A stretch of 42,389 nt of DNA from an uncultured Psychrosphaera sp. (GTDB lineage: Bacteria; Pseudomonadota; Gammaproteobacteria; Enterobacterales; Alteromonadaceae), in contig NZ_CANMSK010000026.1 in NCBI RefSeq assembly GCF_947500655.1, positions 1 through 42,389 on the forward strand. The letters are read 5' to 3'. Every line of letters starts with the position of its first letter. Position 1 is the first letter of the stretch. Both the position numbers and the translations under genes were made by a program. Shown here piece after piece: positions 31,068 to 40,716 of this stretch. The notes under the pieces are model-generated. The model did not search any database. It saw only the letters and a program-made list of their open reading frames with translations, and was not told the origin of the DNA.

Positions 31068-33794
31068 ATGATAAAACGCTATTTTAATTTCTGCATCGGG
31101 CTATTAATGCTTGTCGGCAGTAATACAGCAGAGTCTAATGATGTCATTAGCACTGCTACTAGCGTTACATCAGGTGATGTAACATTCCATTTTGCTAACA
31201 GTTACTCAGTGGGCCAATTTTTGGATGGCCAATGGTGGGTACACAACAATGGTGAAGATGTCGTAATCACATCTATCACACCAGACTCTTTTAACGACGA
31301 CGGCCGTATACGTAACGGTGCTGAAATTAATCCTCTGAATGAAAGTACGCAAGGATTTGATAGCCTGAATGAAACTGGCGTCAATACAGATATGATTTAT
31401 CTCGCTAGTAAAAACGTTGACCCAGGTGCTACTGGTGAAATGTTAACTATATCTGCTGGCAATTCAGTCGTTAAAGCGATTTCTAGAGTGGAGAATGCCC
31501 GCCGCCCACTTATTAACCAAGCTGCAATATTGACAGTACTTGGTTCAACTCCGGCTGATAATTCATTTCGTCCTGCTTACGTTGGCACTGATAAAACCAT
31601 TGTTGCTACTTTGGATGATTTAAATTATGACGTTTTAGGTAAATTTGAACCGTTAGAAAGCACGCCCAATATCAGTACCTATGTGCCATATATGGAAGGT
31701 GTTTGGTTAGACCATAATACAGAATGGACACAAGGTGATATTCACCCTGAAGCATCAATGCCAAACTATGGTCGTGAAATTTCAAAAATCACCAGCCTTG
31801 TTGGTATGCAATTACAACTTAATTACACTGATGCACAAAAGCAAGATGCATTAGTTGCGATGGTACAATATGCCATTGATATTTATGGTGTGTTACAGCA
31901 AGACCCTATTAGCGAAAAAGAAAATTACTACTGGTATAACAATGCCGCTAATAATCAAGGCCGTAAATTACCTTTGTTAATTGGTGGCCTAGTACTTGAC
32001 CACGAAGGTATGTTGGATGCAGTTGATGCAAAATTTGGCGACAACTTATTATTCCAAGAAGACCAACAAACGTTTTATGTCACCGAAGAAGAAATTGAAA
32101 TTACGGCAGAGAACAGTAGTGAAACTCAAGTCGATTATACTGAAAGCGATTTAGGTACCGCTGGTTGGGCTGTAAGAGCTTGGGATCAACCTAGTACTCT
32201 TAATGCAGATTGGAGTGCTAAATACAGAACATGGACAGGTAATGCCTCTGTGGTGACTGCATTAGCCGTCATGATGATGGATGCAACAGAAGAGTGGAAT
32301 TGGCCTGCGTTTTTCGCTTATTCAGACCGTTATTTCTCAATAGAAGGCGAAGGTGTTTCCGATGCTTTATCTGGAAACTCTATCCATACTTCAGCTGCTA
32401 ATTTATGGAACGCGTACCGAGACCAATTAACAACTTGTTTATGTCAAAAACCAGAGCCTATTCCTGAACCTTATGATCCTAACAGTGTGAAATCTGGTGA
32501 TATCACTTTCCATTTTGCAGAGCATTATGAAACAGGACAGTTTGTAGATGGTCAGTGGTGGGTTCATAACAATGGTGAAGACGTTGTTATTACATCAATT
32601 ACACCAGACTCATTTAATGATGATGGACGCATTAGAAATGGTGCTGAAATAAATCCATTAAATGAAGCAGAACAAGGCTTTGATGGCCTTAGAGATCTAG
32701 ATGTCGTTAATACTGATATGGCTTACGATGCGACAAAAAATGTTGATCCAGGTAATACAGGACAAGCATTAGTTTTATCTGCTGGAAATTCAGTGATAAA
32801 AGCAATCTCTAGAGAGGAAGATGAACAACGCCCATTCATTACTCAAGCTGCAATATTAACAATATTGAGTGAAACGCCACCAGCTAATTCATTCCGTCCT
32901 GCTTATGTTGGAACTGATAAAAGCATCCCTGCAACATTAGACGATTTAAACTATAACGTACTTGGTACATATCCTCGTTTGGATACTACGCCGGATATTA
33001 GTGAATATGTTCCTTATATTGAAGGCGTTTGGTTAGACCATGTGACCGAGTGGGTGCAACGTGAAGTTCATCCAACATCGTCAATGCCTTTATACGGCCG
33101 TGAACTTGGGAAATTAACAAGTATTGTTGGGTTACAGCTACAACTTGATTACACAAATGCTGAAAAACAAGCTGCGTTAATTGCAACGGTACAATACGCC
33201 ATTGATCTTTATGGTGTGTTAGGCAATGGTCCAATAAACGGGAAAGAAGGCTATTATTGGTATAACAGTGGTGGACATAACCAAGGCCGTAAATTACCTC
33301 TGTTAATTGGTGGTTTAGTGCTTAATCATTCTGGAATGTTAGCGGCAGTAAATGCTGAAAATGGCAATAATTTATTGTTTTCAGAAGATCAGCAAACTTT
33401 TTATGTTAGCCAAACTGAGATAGATCGCACTGTTGCTGATGATGACGAAGATCAAGTGGATTACACAACAGCAGATATCGGTTTAGCTGAATGGGGAATT
33501 CGTTATTGGGATGGCCCAGCAAACTACTTAAATGCTGATTGGGGTTCTAGATACCGCACAGTGACAGGCAATGTTTACGTTGTTACATCATTGGCAGTAA
33601 GAATGATGAACGCGAAAGAACAATGGGGCTGGCCTGCCATGTTTGATTATTCAGACCGTTACTTCTCAATTCAAGGTGAAGGCGTATCTGATAGTCTCTT
33701 TGGTAATAGTATTGATACATCCGCTGCAGAATTATGGAATACTTATCGAAATCAGTTAGGTACAAATATTTATGAACCTAGCGTTGATGAATAA
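31068..33794 (+). CDS. Large secreted protein of two homologous halves
   Basis: 908 residues with a signal peptide (MIKRYFNFCIGLLMLVGSNTAES). Two ~430-residue copies follow, starting at SGDVTFHF (35) and SGDITFHF (476). Each contains GQWWVHNNGEDVVITSITPDSFNDDGRIRNGAEINP, AISR, FRPAYVGTDK, YGRE, YYWYN, NQGRKLPLLIGGLVL, FYV and DRYFSIQGEGVSD segments. A short linker (CLCQKPEPIPEPYDPNS) joins them. The helical repeats, aromatic residues and conserved H/E/Y recall alpha-toroid polysaccharide-degrading enzymes, but I cannot place the family. DNA of the halves differs at many synonymous sites, so the duplication is old. Ribosome site TAGGA. Confidence 0.82.
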   Translation: MIKRYFNFCIGLLMLVGSNTAESNDVISTATSVTSGDVTFHFANSYSVGQFLDGQWWVHNNGEDVVITSITPDSFNDDGRIRNGAEINPLNESTQGFDSLNETGVNTDMIYLASKNVDPGATGEMLTISAGNSVVKAISRVENARRPLINQAAILTVLGSTPADNSFRPAYVGTDKTIVATLDDLNYDVLGKFEPLESTPNISTYVPYMEGVWLDHNTEWTQGDIHPEASMPNYGREISKITSLVGMQLQLNYTDAQKQDALVAMVQYAIDIYGVLQQDPISEKENYYWYNNAANNQGRKLPLLIGGLVLDHEGMLDAVDAKFGDNLLFQEDQQTFYVTEEEIEITAENSSETQVDYTESDLGTAGWAVRAWDQPSTLNADWSAKYRTWTGNASVVTALAVMMMDATEEWNWPAFFAYSDRYFSIEGEGVSDALSGNSIHTSAANLWNAYRDQLTTCLCQKPEPIPEPYDPNSVKSGDITFHFAEHYETGQFVDGQWWVHNNGEDVVITSITPDSFNDDGRIRNGAEINPLNEAEQGFDGLRDLDVVNTDMAYDATKNVDPGNTGQALVLSAGNSVIKAISREEDEQRPFITQAAILTILSETPPANSFRPAYVGTDKSIPATLDDLNYNVLGTYPRLDTTPDISEYVPYIEGVWLDHVTEWVQREVHPTSSMPLYGRELGKLTSIVGLQLQLDYTNAEKQAALIATVQYAIDLYGVLGNGPINGKEGYYWYNSGGHNQGRKLPLLIGGLVLNHSGMLAAVNAENGNNLLFSEDQQTFYVSQTEIDRTVADDDEDQVDYTTADIGLAEWGIRYWDGPANYLNADWGSRYRTVTGNVYVVTSLAVRMMNAKEQWGWPAMFDYSDRYFSIQGEGVSDSLFGNSIDTSAAELWNTYRNQLGTNIYEPSVDE

Positions 33795-33864
33795 GATATT
33801 AAAAGTACATTCTAGAAATGGAAATTAATCCTTTATATTAGTTATAAAGGTGTATGTACAAAAC

Positions 33865-33893
33865 AAAACGGAGCTTAATAGCTCCGTTTTTTT
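33865..33893 (+). terminator. Terminator after the two-halved secreted protein gene
   Basis: AAAACGGAGCT (33865-33875) pairs with AGCTCCGTTTT (33880-33890) around TAAT, followed by further T. Confidence 0.93.
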
Positions 33894-34011
33894 ATGCTTT
33901 AAACATCCATTTTATTGCACTTAATTTAATAATGATTATGAGCTGGTCAATACCCCATTATGATAATCATCGAGTGCTTGATTAATTTCTTCAAAAGTAT
34001 TCATGACCAAT

Positions 34012-34036
34012 ATAACGTGGACATCCACTCTAATTT
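34012..34036 (+). repeat. Dispersed repeat A fragment (copy 6)
   Basis: TATAACGTGGACATCCACTC followed by TAATTT: the first part of repeat A, close to the 3' end of the minus-strand GNAT gene. Confidence 0.7.
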
Positions 34037-34067
34037 ATTTATGTAATGAAATAATCTCTTGTGAGCC

Positions 34068-34511
34068 TTAACTTGTACAGCATTGCATTTTATTCGCAAG
34101 AACAGGTGTTCCATTATATGTTGTCTCAAACTGCGACGTATTTTCAAATCCATATTTTTGGTACAACTTAATGGCTGGGTAATTTGATGATGCAACATAG
34201 AGAGTTGCAGAGCCAACAATATTAGAAAGCATAAACTCTAGTAGTTTAATGCCAACCCCCTTCCCTCTGGCTTTAGGGTGAACAAATAACGCTCTAATTT
34301 CTGTGCCTTTATAAGCACAGAACCCAATAACATCTTCACCACCATAAATGTAGATGTCTGACTCTAATATTTGAGTGGAACGTACAACATCTTTTTCAAA
34401 AGGTAATAGCTCAAACTCAGCAGACTCAAATTTTAACTCATCAAGTTTAGAGCTTTCATAAATAGTTAAAATACTTTGATAATCACTCTCTAAATATTTA
34501 CGAATACTCAC
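34068..34511 (-). CDS. GNAT-family N-acetyltransferase
   Basis: 147 residues. IRALFVHPKARGKGVGIKLLEFML is a clear acetyl-CoA-binding motif A (R-G-K-G-V-G), and LYVASSNYPAIKLYQKYGFE is motif B with the YQKYGF signature. The substrate is unknown; the small-molecule or protein target cannot be inferred. The GTG at 34511 has AAGG about seven bases upstream; another GTG at 34517 directly abuts that site. Ends QCCTS, close to a repeat A fragment. Confidence 0.87.
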   Translation of the reverse strand: MSIRKYLESDYQSILTIYESSKLDELKFESAEFELLPFEKDVVRSTQILESDIYIYGGEDVIGFCAYKGTEIRALFVHPKARGKGVGIKLLEFMLSNIVGSATLYVASSNYPAIKLYQKYGFENTSQFETTYNGTPVLANKMQCCTS

Positions 34512-34544
34512 AGACACACCTTAAAAATAACGAGCCATCCCACT

Positions 34545-37500
34545 TTACCCCAACTCATTAATCGCCTGCTTAATGCGTTTAATAGATATTGGATATTTAG
34601 TGCCAATACCTTGGGCAAATAAGGACACTCGTAATTCCTCTATCATCCAGTACACGTCTGTGACTTCTTTTGGTATTGGTAGTTCTTTTGGATATTTTTC
34701 CGTTAGCTTGTCGTATAGGTCGTACACTTTATCTAGGTCAATTTGATTCATGCGGTCTTTATTCGCATCAATTTTAATTTTCTCTAAACGCTTTTCTAAC
34801 GCTAACACGTACCTGTAAATATCTGGCAAGCGGTCTATGCCGCATTCACTTACAAAGCCTTTATAAATTAATGAATCTAAATGTGCTTTGATATACGCAT
34901 TGGCTTGGATCATATCAAAACTGATCTTGCCTTTAAGTTGCTTAGATATCTTATGGCCTACCAGTAATATTTTTTCTACTTGCATAGCAGCATCAAAAAC
35001 AGTGTCGTTTAACTCGCCTCTGATCTTGTCTCGTAATGCATTAAATGCATCTTGAGTTCGGGGTACATTATCGGTGACTTCTTTGGTGATCACAGCACGA
35101 ATACAGTCACTTATTAACTGGTCTATTTGGCCAAACGGATTGAAGTACAATACCAGCTTTGACTTGTTTGGCAGTTTTTGTTGTAAGTGTTTTATTGGTG
35201 ATGGCAAGGTTTTAAAAATAAGCTCCACTATGCCTGATAAGTGACTCGCCTCTGCGACTTCTTGATGATCCAACAGCTCAACATTAACTTTGCTGCCTGT
35301 CTTGACCAATGCAGGGAATGCTTTAATTTGATAGTTACCTTGGCTTTTCATGTAACTTGTTGGTAAGTCACCAAAGTCCCAATCTTTAACATCGGTTTTT
35401 TCAATGTCGTCGGTAGCAACGGCTTTAATTGTCTTTTTAACTTGTTGTTGTAACGACGCTTTTACCTCATCTAAATTAAAGCCTTGGCCGATAATATTTT
35501 CTTTGTCGTCCACCACTCTGAAGTTGATTTTTAAGTGTTTGTCTAACTTGTCTAACACCCAATCTTCTTTATCTAACTTCACGCCGGTCATTCTGAATAA
35601 CGCTTCTGTGATCACTTCAATAAATGGCACGGTATGATCTGTGTATTTTTCTTTTAGTCTTTGCAATAACGCATCTGCGTAGTTTGGCGCAGGCACAAAA
35701 TTACGTCTTAATTGTTTTGGCAGTGACTTAATTAACGCCATGATCAATTCGTGACGGTATGCTGGAATATGCCAGTCAAATTCAGTGTCTTTTATTTGGT
35801 TTAACAGCGGTAAAGGAATTCGCACAGAAATACCGTCAGCAAATTCTTCGCCCGGTTCAAAGTCGTAATCCAGTGGCAAACGTAAGTTGCCCTGTCGCCA
35901 AAAATCTGGATAAGAGATAGCAGAAAGCTCAGTGCCGTCGGCCAACATAAAGTCTTCTTTTTTGGCTTTAAGTTGCTCTTGGTCGTTTTTCTTAATCCAT
36001 TTTAATAAGTCGGTTTTGCTGGCTATATTTTTTGGTAGCTTCTTTTGGTAAAAACCAATTAGCTCTTCTTCATCAACCAACAAGTCTCGACGTCTAACTT
36101 TGTTTTCAAGACGTTGTATGTCTTCCATTAACTCACTGTTGTGAGTTAAAAAATCGAGTTTGTGTCCAAGCTGACCATTAACTAGTGCGTCACGGATAAA
36201 TATCTCGCGGCTTATTACTGGGTCTATTTTGTCAAAGTTAACTCGGCGTTTTGGCACAATAACTAAACCATACAAGGTTTGTTTTTCAAACGCTTGAACA
36301 CTGCCCTGCTTTTCGCTCCAGTGCGGCTCTGAATAGTTTTTGGTCATAACATGTTGTGCCAACGGCTCAACCCATTCAGGTTGAATACGAGCTGCGTAAC
36401 GAGCAAACAGTTTTGAGGTTTCTACCAATTCTGCTGCCATCACCCATTTGGCAGATGTTTTAAATAAATGTGAGCCTGGGAATATGTGGAATAAACTGTT
36501 TCTGGCGCCTTCGTATCCTGGCATTCCAGGTCGTTTATCTTTGTTGGCTTTTTTGTCTGCGTCTTTTATTTCTTTTTGACCAATATGACTTAACAAGCCT
36601 GACAATAACGCTTGATGTATACCTTGGTAATCACGACTTATGGTAGGTATGTCATTTAGTTCGTCATGGCTGTTATTAACGGGGTTGTTATTAATGCTGC
36701 TGTTATCATTAGCTGATGCTTCTCTTGTTTCTTGGCTTTGCGCTTTAGCGGCTTTTACATTAAAACCAAGCTCAGACACGCTTTGTTCTATTTGATAAAC
36801 CAAATCCTGCCATTCGCGAATACGCATGTAGTTTAAAAATTCTTGTTTACACTGCTTTCTAAACTGGCTGCCAGACTCTTGATTTTTCTTAGCGATTAAG
36901 TAATCCCAAAGATTTAAATACGCGACAAAGTCTGAGTCTTTGTCTTTAAATCGTTTATGTAGCTCGTCTGATTTTTGTTTAAAATCGGACGGTCGCTCTC
37001 TTGGATCTTGAATACTCAGCGCTGCCACAATCACAATAATTTCATGCAAACAGTTACTATTAGCAGCAGTGAAAATCATTTTTGCCAGTCTTGGATCAAC
37101 CGGAATTCGGCTAAGGCTTTTACCAGAGTTTGTTAATTTATAACGGCTTCGGGCTTTGATGTCGTTATTGTCGGTAATGGCTTGTAGCTCTTCTAACAAA
37201 CGTAAACCGTCATTAATAAAACGACTGTCTGGTTTTTGAATAAACGGGAAGTTCTCTAAATCCCCCAAGTTAAGGGACATCATTTGTAGAATAACCGACG
37301 CCAAGTTTGTTCTTAATATCTCTGGCGCGGTAAATTCTGGTCGAGATAAAAAATCGTCTTCGCTGTATAAACGAATACAAATACCCGCTTCTGTACGACC
37401 ACAACGGCCTTTTCTTTGATTGGCACTGGCTTGAGAAATTGGCTCAATTGGTAAACGTTGTACTTTAGATTTGTAGCTGTAACGAGAGATTCTTGCAGTA

Positions 37501-38627
37501 CCTGTATCGATTACATACTTTATGCCAGGTACGGTTAACGAGGTTTCCGCTACGTTTGTGGCTAATATAATACGGCGATTATGATGCGGAGCAAAAATTC
37601 GGTTTTGTTCGGTCGCTGACAAGCGCGCATATAAAGGCAGTATTTCGGTATTACGTAAATTGCGTTTTGCTAACGCGTCGGCGGTGTCACGTATTTCTCG
37701 CTCACCATTCATAAACAATAGAATATCACCGCTGCTTTCACGGGCAAGTTCGTCTACTGCGGCATAAATAGCAGCAACTTGATCGTTGTCTTGGTGAGAA
37801 TTAGTACGAGAGTCGTCGCTTAAATATTCTGATGACACTTCATCTAAAGGTCTGTAACGCACTTCAACCGGAAAGGTTCTGCCCGTTACTTCAATAATTG
37901 GCGCACCTTTAAAGTGTTCACTAAAGCTTTGTGGGTCTATGGTTGCCGAGGTAATAATGACTTTTAAGTCTGGACGTTTAGGTAATAGCTCACGCAAATA
38001 ACCTAATATGAAGTCTATATTTAAACTACGTTCGTGTGCTTCATCTATGATGATAGTGTCGTACTGGTTTAAGTATCTGTCGTGTTGCATTTCTGCTAAC
38101 AACACACCATCTGTCATTAATTTCACATAAGTATTGTCACCTACGTGATCTGAGAATCTAACTTTGTAACCAACGGCGGTTCCCATTTCACAACCTAATT
38201 CATCACAAATTCGGGTTGCTACGCTGCGCGCTGCTAGTCGTCTTGGTTGGGTGTGACCAATTTTACCTTCAATGCCACGGCCTAATTCCATGCACATTTT
38301 TGGTATTTGCGTGGTTTTACCTGAGCCTGTTTCACCGGCAATGATCACAACTTGGTTTTCGCTAATGGCTTTTTTTATTTCAACGTGTTTTTGGCTAACA
38401 GGCAGCTGTTCTGGATATTCAATTTTAGGTAATGCGGCAATGCGGATTTCCCTAAGGGCGATTGATTTATCAATGTCTTTTTGTAACTTTTCTAAGGCAT
38501 TAGCTTGTTTATCAATATCTTGAATTTTCTGGATACGACGAAGTCGGCTAGATAAAGGATGTAAGTCCTGCTTTAACACTTGTTTAATGTTTGGGGATTT
38601 TAATTCAGACACTGTAGTTTCAGACAC
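34545..38627 (-). CDS. hrpA: ATP-dependent RNA helicase HrpA
   Basis: 1360 residues, DEAH-box helicase close in size to E. coli HrpA (1300). Walker A GETGSGKT (98-105), DEAH (195-198), SAT (227-229), then motif VI QRKGRCGR. The helicase core is followed by winged-helix and HrpA-type C-terminal domains (DUF3418 region). HrpA resolves stalled or collided ribosomes on mRNA in related bacteria. The start is a GTG without a clear ribosome site; a second GTG lies six codons on, so the true N-terminus is uncertain by a few residues. An internal low-complexity N/S insertion (about residues 645-663) is visible. Confidence 0.96.
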   Translation of the reverse strand: MSETTVSELKSPNIKQVLKQDLHPLSSRLRRIQKIQDIDKQANALEKLQKDIDKSIALREIRIAALPKIEYPEQLPVSQKHVEIKKAISENQVVIIAGETGSGKTTQIPKMCMELGRGIEGKIGHTQPRRLAARSVATRICDELGCEMGTAVGYKVRFSDHVGDNTYVKLMTDGVLLAEMQHDRYLNQYDTIIIDEAHERSLNIDFILGYLRELLPKRPDLKVIITSATIDPQSFSEHFKGAPIIEVTGRTFPVEVRYRPLDEVSSEYLSDDSRTNSHQDNDQVAAIYAAVDELARESSGDILLFMNGEREIRDTADALAKRNLRNTEILPLYARLSATEQNRIFAPHHNRRIILATNVAETSLTVPGIKYVIDTGTARISRYSYKSKVQRLPIEPISQASANQRKGRCGRTEAGICIRLYSEDDFLSRPEFTAPEILRTNLASVILQMMSLNLGDLENFPFIQKPDSRFINDGLRLLEELQAITDNNDIKARSRYKLTNSGKSLSRIPVDPRLAKMIFTAANSNCLHEIIVIVAALSIQDPRERPSDFKQKSDELHKRFKDKDSDFVAYLNLWDYLIAKKNQESGSQFRKQCKQEFLNYMRIREWQDLVYQIEQSVSELGFNVKAAKAQSQETREASANDNSSINNNPVNNSHDELNDIPTISRDYQGIHQALLSGLLSHIGQKEIKDADKKANKDKRPGMPGYEGARNSLFHIFPGSHLFKTSAKWVMAAELVETSKLFARYAARIQPEWVEPLAQHVMTKNYSEPHWSEKQGSVQAFEKQTLYGLVIVPKRRVNFDKIDPVISREIFIRDALVNGQLGHKLDFLTHNSELMEDIQRLENKVRRRDLLVDEEELIGFYQKKLPKNIASKTDLLKWIKKNDQEQLKAKKEDFMLADGTELSAISYPDFWRQGNLRLPLDYDFEPGEEFADGISVRIPLPLLNQIKDTEFDWHIPAYRHELIMALIKSLPKQLRRNFVPAPNYADALLQRLKEKYTDHTVPFIEVITEALFRMTGVKLDKEDWVLDKLDKHLKINFRVVDDKENIIGQGFNLDEVKASLQQQVKKTIKAVATDDIEKTDVKDWDFGDLPTSYMKSQGNYQIKAFPALVKTGSKVNVELLDHQEVAEASHLSGIVELIFKTLPSPIKHLQQKLPNKSKLVLYFNPFGQIDQLISDCIRAVITKEVTDNVPRTQDAFNALRDKIRGELNDTVFDAAMQVEKILLVGHKISKQLKGKISFDMIQANAYIKAHLDSLIYKGFVSECGIDRLPDIYRYVLALEKRLEKIKIDANKDRMNQIDLDKVYDLYDKLTEKYPKELPIPKEVTDVYWMIEELRVSLFAQGIGTKYPISIKRIKQAINELG

Positions 38628-38695
38628 GATAATTTAAACACTATAAGTAATATATGGGAAACGCATTGATAACATTCTATCACTTTTCTTTAGAT

Positions 38696-38742
38696 ACAAA
38701 AAAGCCTTAAACCCAAAGTGCTATAACTGGTGTTTAAGGCTT
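38696..38742 (-). terminator. Minus-strand terminator after the 64-residue gene
   Basis: AAGCCTTAAAC (38702-38712) pairs with GTTTAAGGCTT (38732-38742). On the minus strand the stem is followed by TTTTTTGTATC. Confidence 0.88.
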
Positions 38743-38761
38743 ATGTAGAACATCTATTTAA

Positions 38762-38956
38762 TTAAGTACAAGGATACTCATAAATTGAGTGAAATTGCAT
38801 ATCCCGAACTTTTATAATTGTTGGGCTATTAACACAAGTAATTAACTGTTCATTATCTTCCACAGCCGGATAGTCTTTAGGTTTAGAACCTGATAAATGC
38901 TCAGAATTACCTAAAGTAGCTTCACATAGTTTTTGAGTTAATTCGTTCGTTTTCAT
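38762..38956 (-). CDS. Small hypothetical protein
   Basis: 64 residues starting MKTNELTQKLCEATLGN and ending YEYPCT. No membrane segment; three cysteines. No family is recognised. The reality of the gene is supported by GGA six bases before the ATG and by a well-formed terminator directly after the stop. Confidence 0.6.
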   Translation of the reverse strand: MKTNELTQKLCEATLGNSEHLSGSKPKDYPAVEDNEQLITCVNSPTIIKVRDMQFHSIYEYPCT

Positions 38957-39115
38957 TAAATCCAAGATATTTTAAAGCTCACAATTATAGTAAGACAGGA
39001 TAACATGGATTTTACCCACACTGTTTAAGATAAAATCCAATAAGATTATTATATTACGCTCTATTAAAAGGAAGTTTCAAGAGCGATTTCAAATCGCTGG
39101 CGTTTAAATAAGCGA

Positions 39116-40114
39116 TCACTTGAAGATAGCAACCGACTCTTCTCCATTAGAAGATTTACTGGCACGATACATTCCACTGGTATTAAACGGCATATGAATA
39201 TTACCATTTCTATCCATAATAATTACACCGCCTGTGCCTCCTACGGGTAATAACACACCGTGAATAACTTCATCACCCGCTTCAATAATACTTTTATGTT
39301 GGTATTCAACTCTAGCGCAAATATCAGAGGCAACATTATAACGAATAAAGAACTCACCATGACCCGTTGCAGAAACAGCACAACTTTTGTTGTCGGCAAA
39401 GGTTCCTGCGCCAATAATAGGTGAGTCTCCCACTCGTCCCCAACGTTTAGCTGTCATGCCACCGGTTGACGTTCCTGCAAATAAATTCCCGTTTTTATCT
39501 AATGCAACTGCACCAACAGTACCAAAACGAAAATCCTCAGATTCTGACCAGTTCTTACTAACTTGCATTTTAGCTTTGGCTCTTTTTAATGATTTTAATC
39601 TACGCTCGGTATCAAACATTTTATTATCAACTGGAATCATACCTTGCGAAACTGCAAAAGCTTCTGCACCTTTACCACTTAGCATTACATGTTCAGATTT
39701 TTCCATTACCGCAACGGCTAGTTCAATTGGGCTTTTAACTGTTTTCACACCGGCCACTGCACCAGCTTGTCTATTTGAACCATCCATAACTGAAGCATCT
39801 AGTTCATGTTCACCTTCATACGTGTAAACAGCACCAACGCCTGAATTAAATAATGGAGATGCTTCCATAATTTGAATTGCTGCAACAACAGCCTCTTGAC
39901 TGGTTCCACCATTTTTTAATATTAAATAACCTGCGTCACGAGCTTCTTGTAGTTTTGCTTTATATTCAGCTTCTACTTCATCCGTCATCTTAGTTTTTAA
40001 AATAGTGCCAGCACCGCCATGAATAGCAATTGCAAATTCAGTCTTTACTTCTGAACACGCACTAAGTGCAGATAAAACTACAGCCGTAAATATTAATTTT
40101 TTTATTGTTTTCAT
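39116..40114 (-). CDS. Isoaspartyl peptidase/L-asparaginase, lipoprotein form
   Basis: 332 residues, Ntn-hydrolase of the plant-type asparaginase (T2) family. The precursor self-cleaves before T199 in FGTVGAVALD to expose the catalytic threonine. Also visible are IHGGAGT (31-37), NSGVGAVYT, SVMDG, and GNIHMPFNTSGMYR at the end. It removes beta-aspartyl residues from isomerised peptides or deamidates asparagine. Unlike cytoplasmic IaaA, it begins with a lipoprotein signal, lipobox LSAC with C20, so it should be membrane-anchored in the periplasm. No peptide transporter is adjacent. Confidence 0.93.
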   Translation of the reverse strand: MKTIKKLIFTAVVLSALSACSEVKTEFAIAIHGGAGTILKTKMTDEVEAEYKAKLQEARDAGYLILKNGGTSQEAVVAAIQIMEASPLFNSGVGAVYTYEGEHELDASVMDGSNRQAGAVAGVKTVKSPIELAVAVMEKSEHVMLSGKGAEAFAVSQGMIPVDNKMFDTERRLKSLKRAKAKMQVSKNWSESEDFRFGTVGAVALDKNGNLFAGTSTGGMTAKRWGRVGDSPIIGAGTFADNKSCAVSATGHGEFFIRYNVASDICARVEYQHKSIIEAGDEVIHGVLLPVGGTGGVIIMDRNGNIHMPFNTSGMYRASKSSNGEESVAIFK

Positions 40115-40285
40115 GACTTACCTTTAAATTTTAAAAAATAGTGAATGATTAAGCTCAACAAATTGATATTACATGTTTATATCGTTAATTAATTTAAAAA
40201 GATACTACACAAACTTATTTCAGATCAATTCACAAAAATTCAGTCTCGCTATTCTAAGTAAAACATAACTACTTAATTATAAAAT

Positions 40286-40606
40286 ATGCTTTATCAAGAA
40301 ATCTATCAACTGATGAAATATAAACGTGACGAACTAACCGCCCGTTTAACATCTATAAAACAAGACTTTACATCTTTAACTGAGCAAGCTATTGACGGTG
40401 ATAGTAGCAGCGACAATGACGATGTATTGTTCTCTATTGCCCATCAAACCAAGGTTGAGTTAGCTAATGTGAAAAACATTATGAGCAATATTGAACAAGG
40501 AAATTTTGGTTTATGTCAAAAGTGCGGAGAAACAATTGAGATTGAATCACTGAACAATAACCCTTTTGAAAAAACATGTAACCATTGTAAAAATCTTAAC
40601 TTATAG
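40286..40606 (+). CDS. TraR/DksA-family zinc-finger protein
   Basis: 106 residues. An N-terminal helical coil (about 1-70, KYKRDELTARLTSIKQDFTSLTEQA..VELANVKNIMSNIEQGNFG) is followed by a four-cysteine zinc finger, CQKCGE..CNHCK. The layout is that of short DksA/TraR proteins that enter the RNA polymerase secondary channel. The acidic DGDSSSDNDD in the loop region may stand in for the DxxDxA tip of DksA, which is not exact here, so the effect on transcription is uncertain. Confidence 0.85.
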   Translation: MLYQEIYQLMKYKRDELTARLTSIKQDFTSLTEQAIDGDSSSDNDDVLFSIAHQTKVELANVKNIMSNIEQGNFGLCQKCGETIEIESLNNNPFEKTCNHCKNLNL

Positions 40607-40716
40607 TCATTTAAGCGTTAATTTTAATCTGTTATTAACTAATCCATAGATTCACTTTGACGATACGCTTGTAACCCTTTAAAGTCGGTATTTTGTATAT
40701 CTACTGATAAATTATA

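Noticed and set aside
12142..38000. Insertion sequence or prophage
   Set aside because: No transposase, integrase, terminal inverted repeats or phage structural genes were seen; only short repeats bound the accessory genes.
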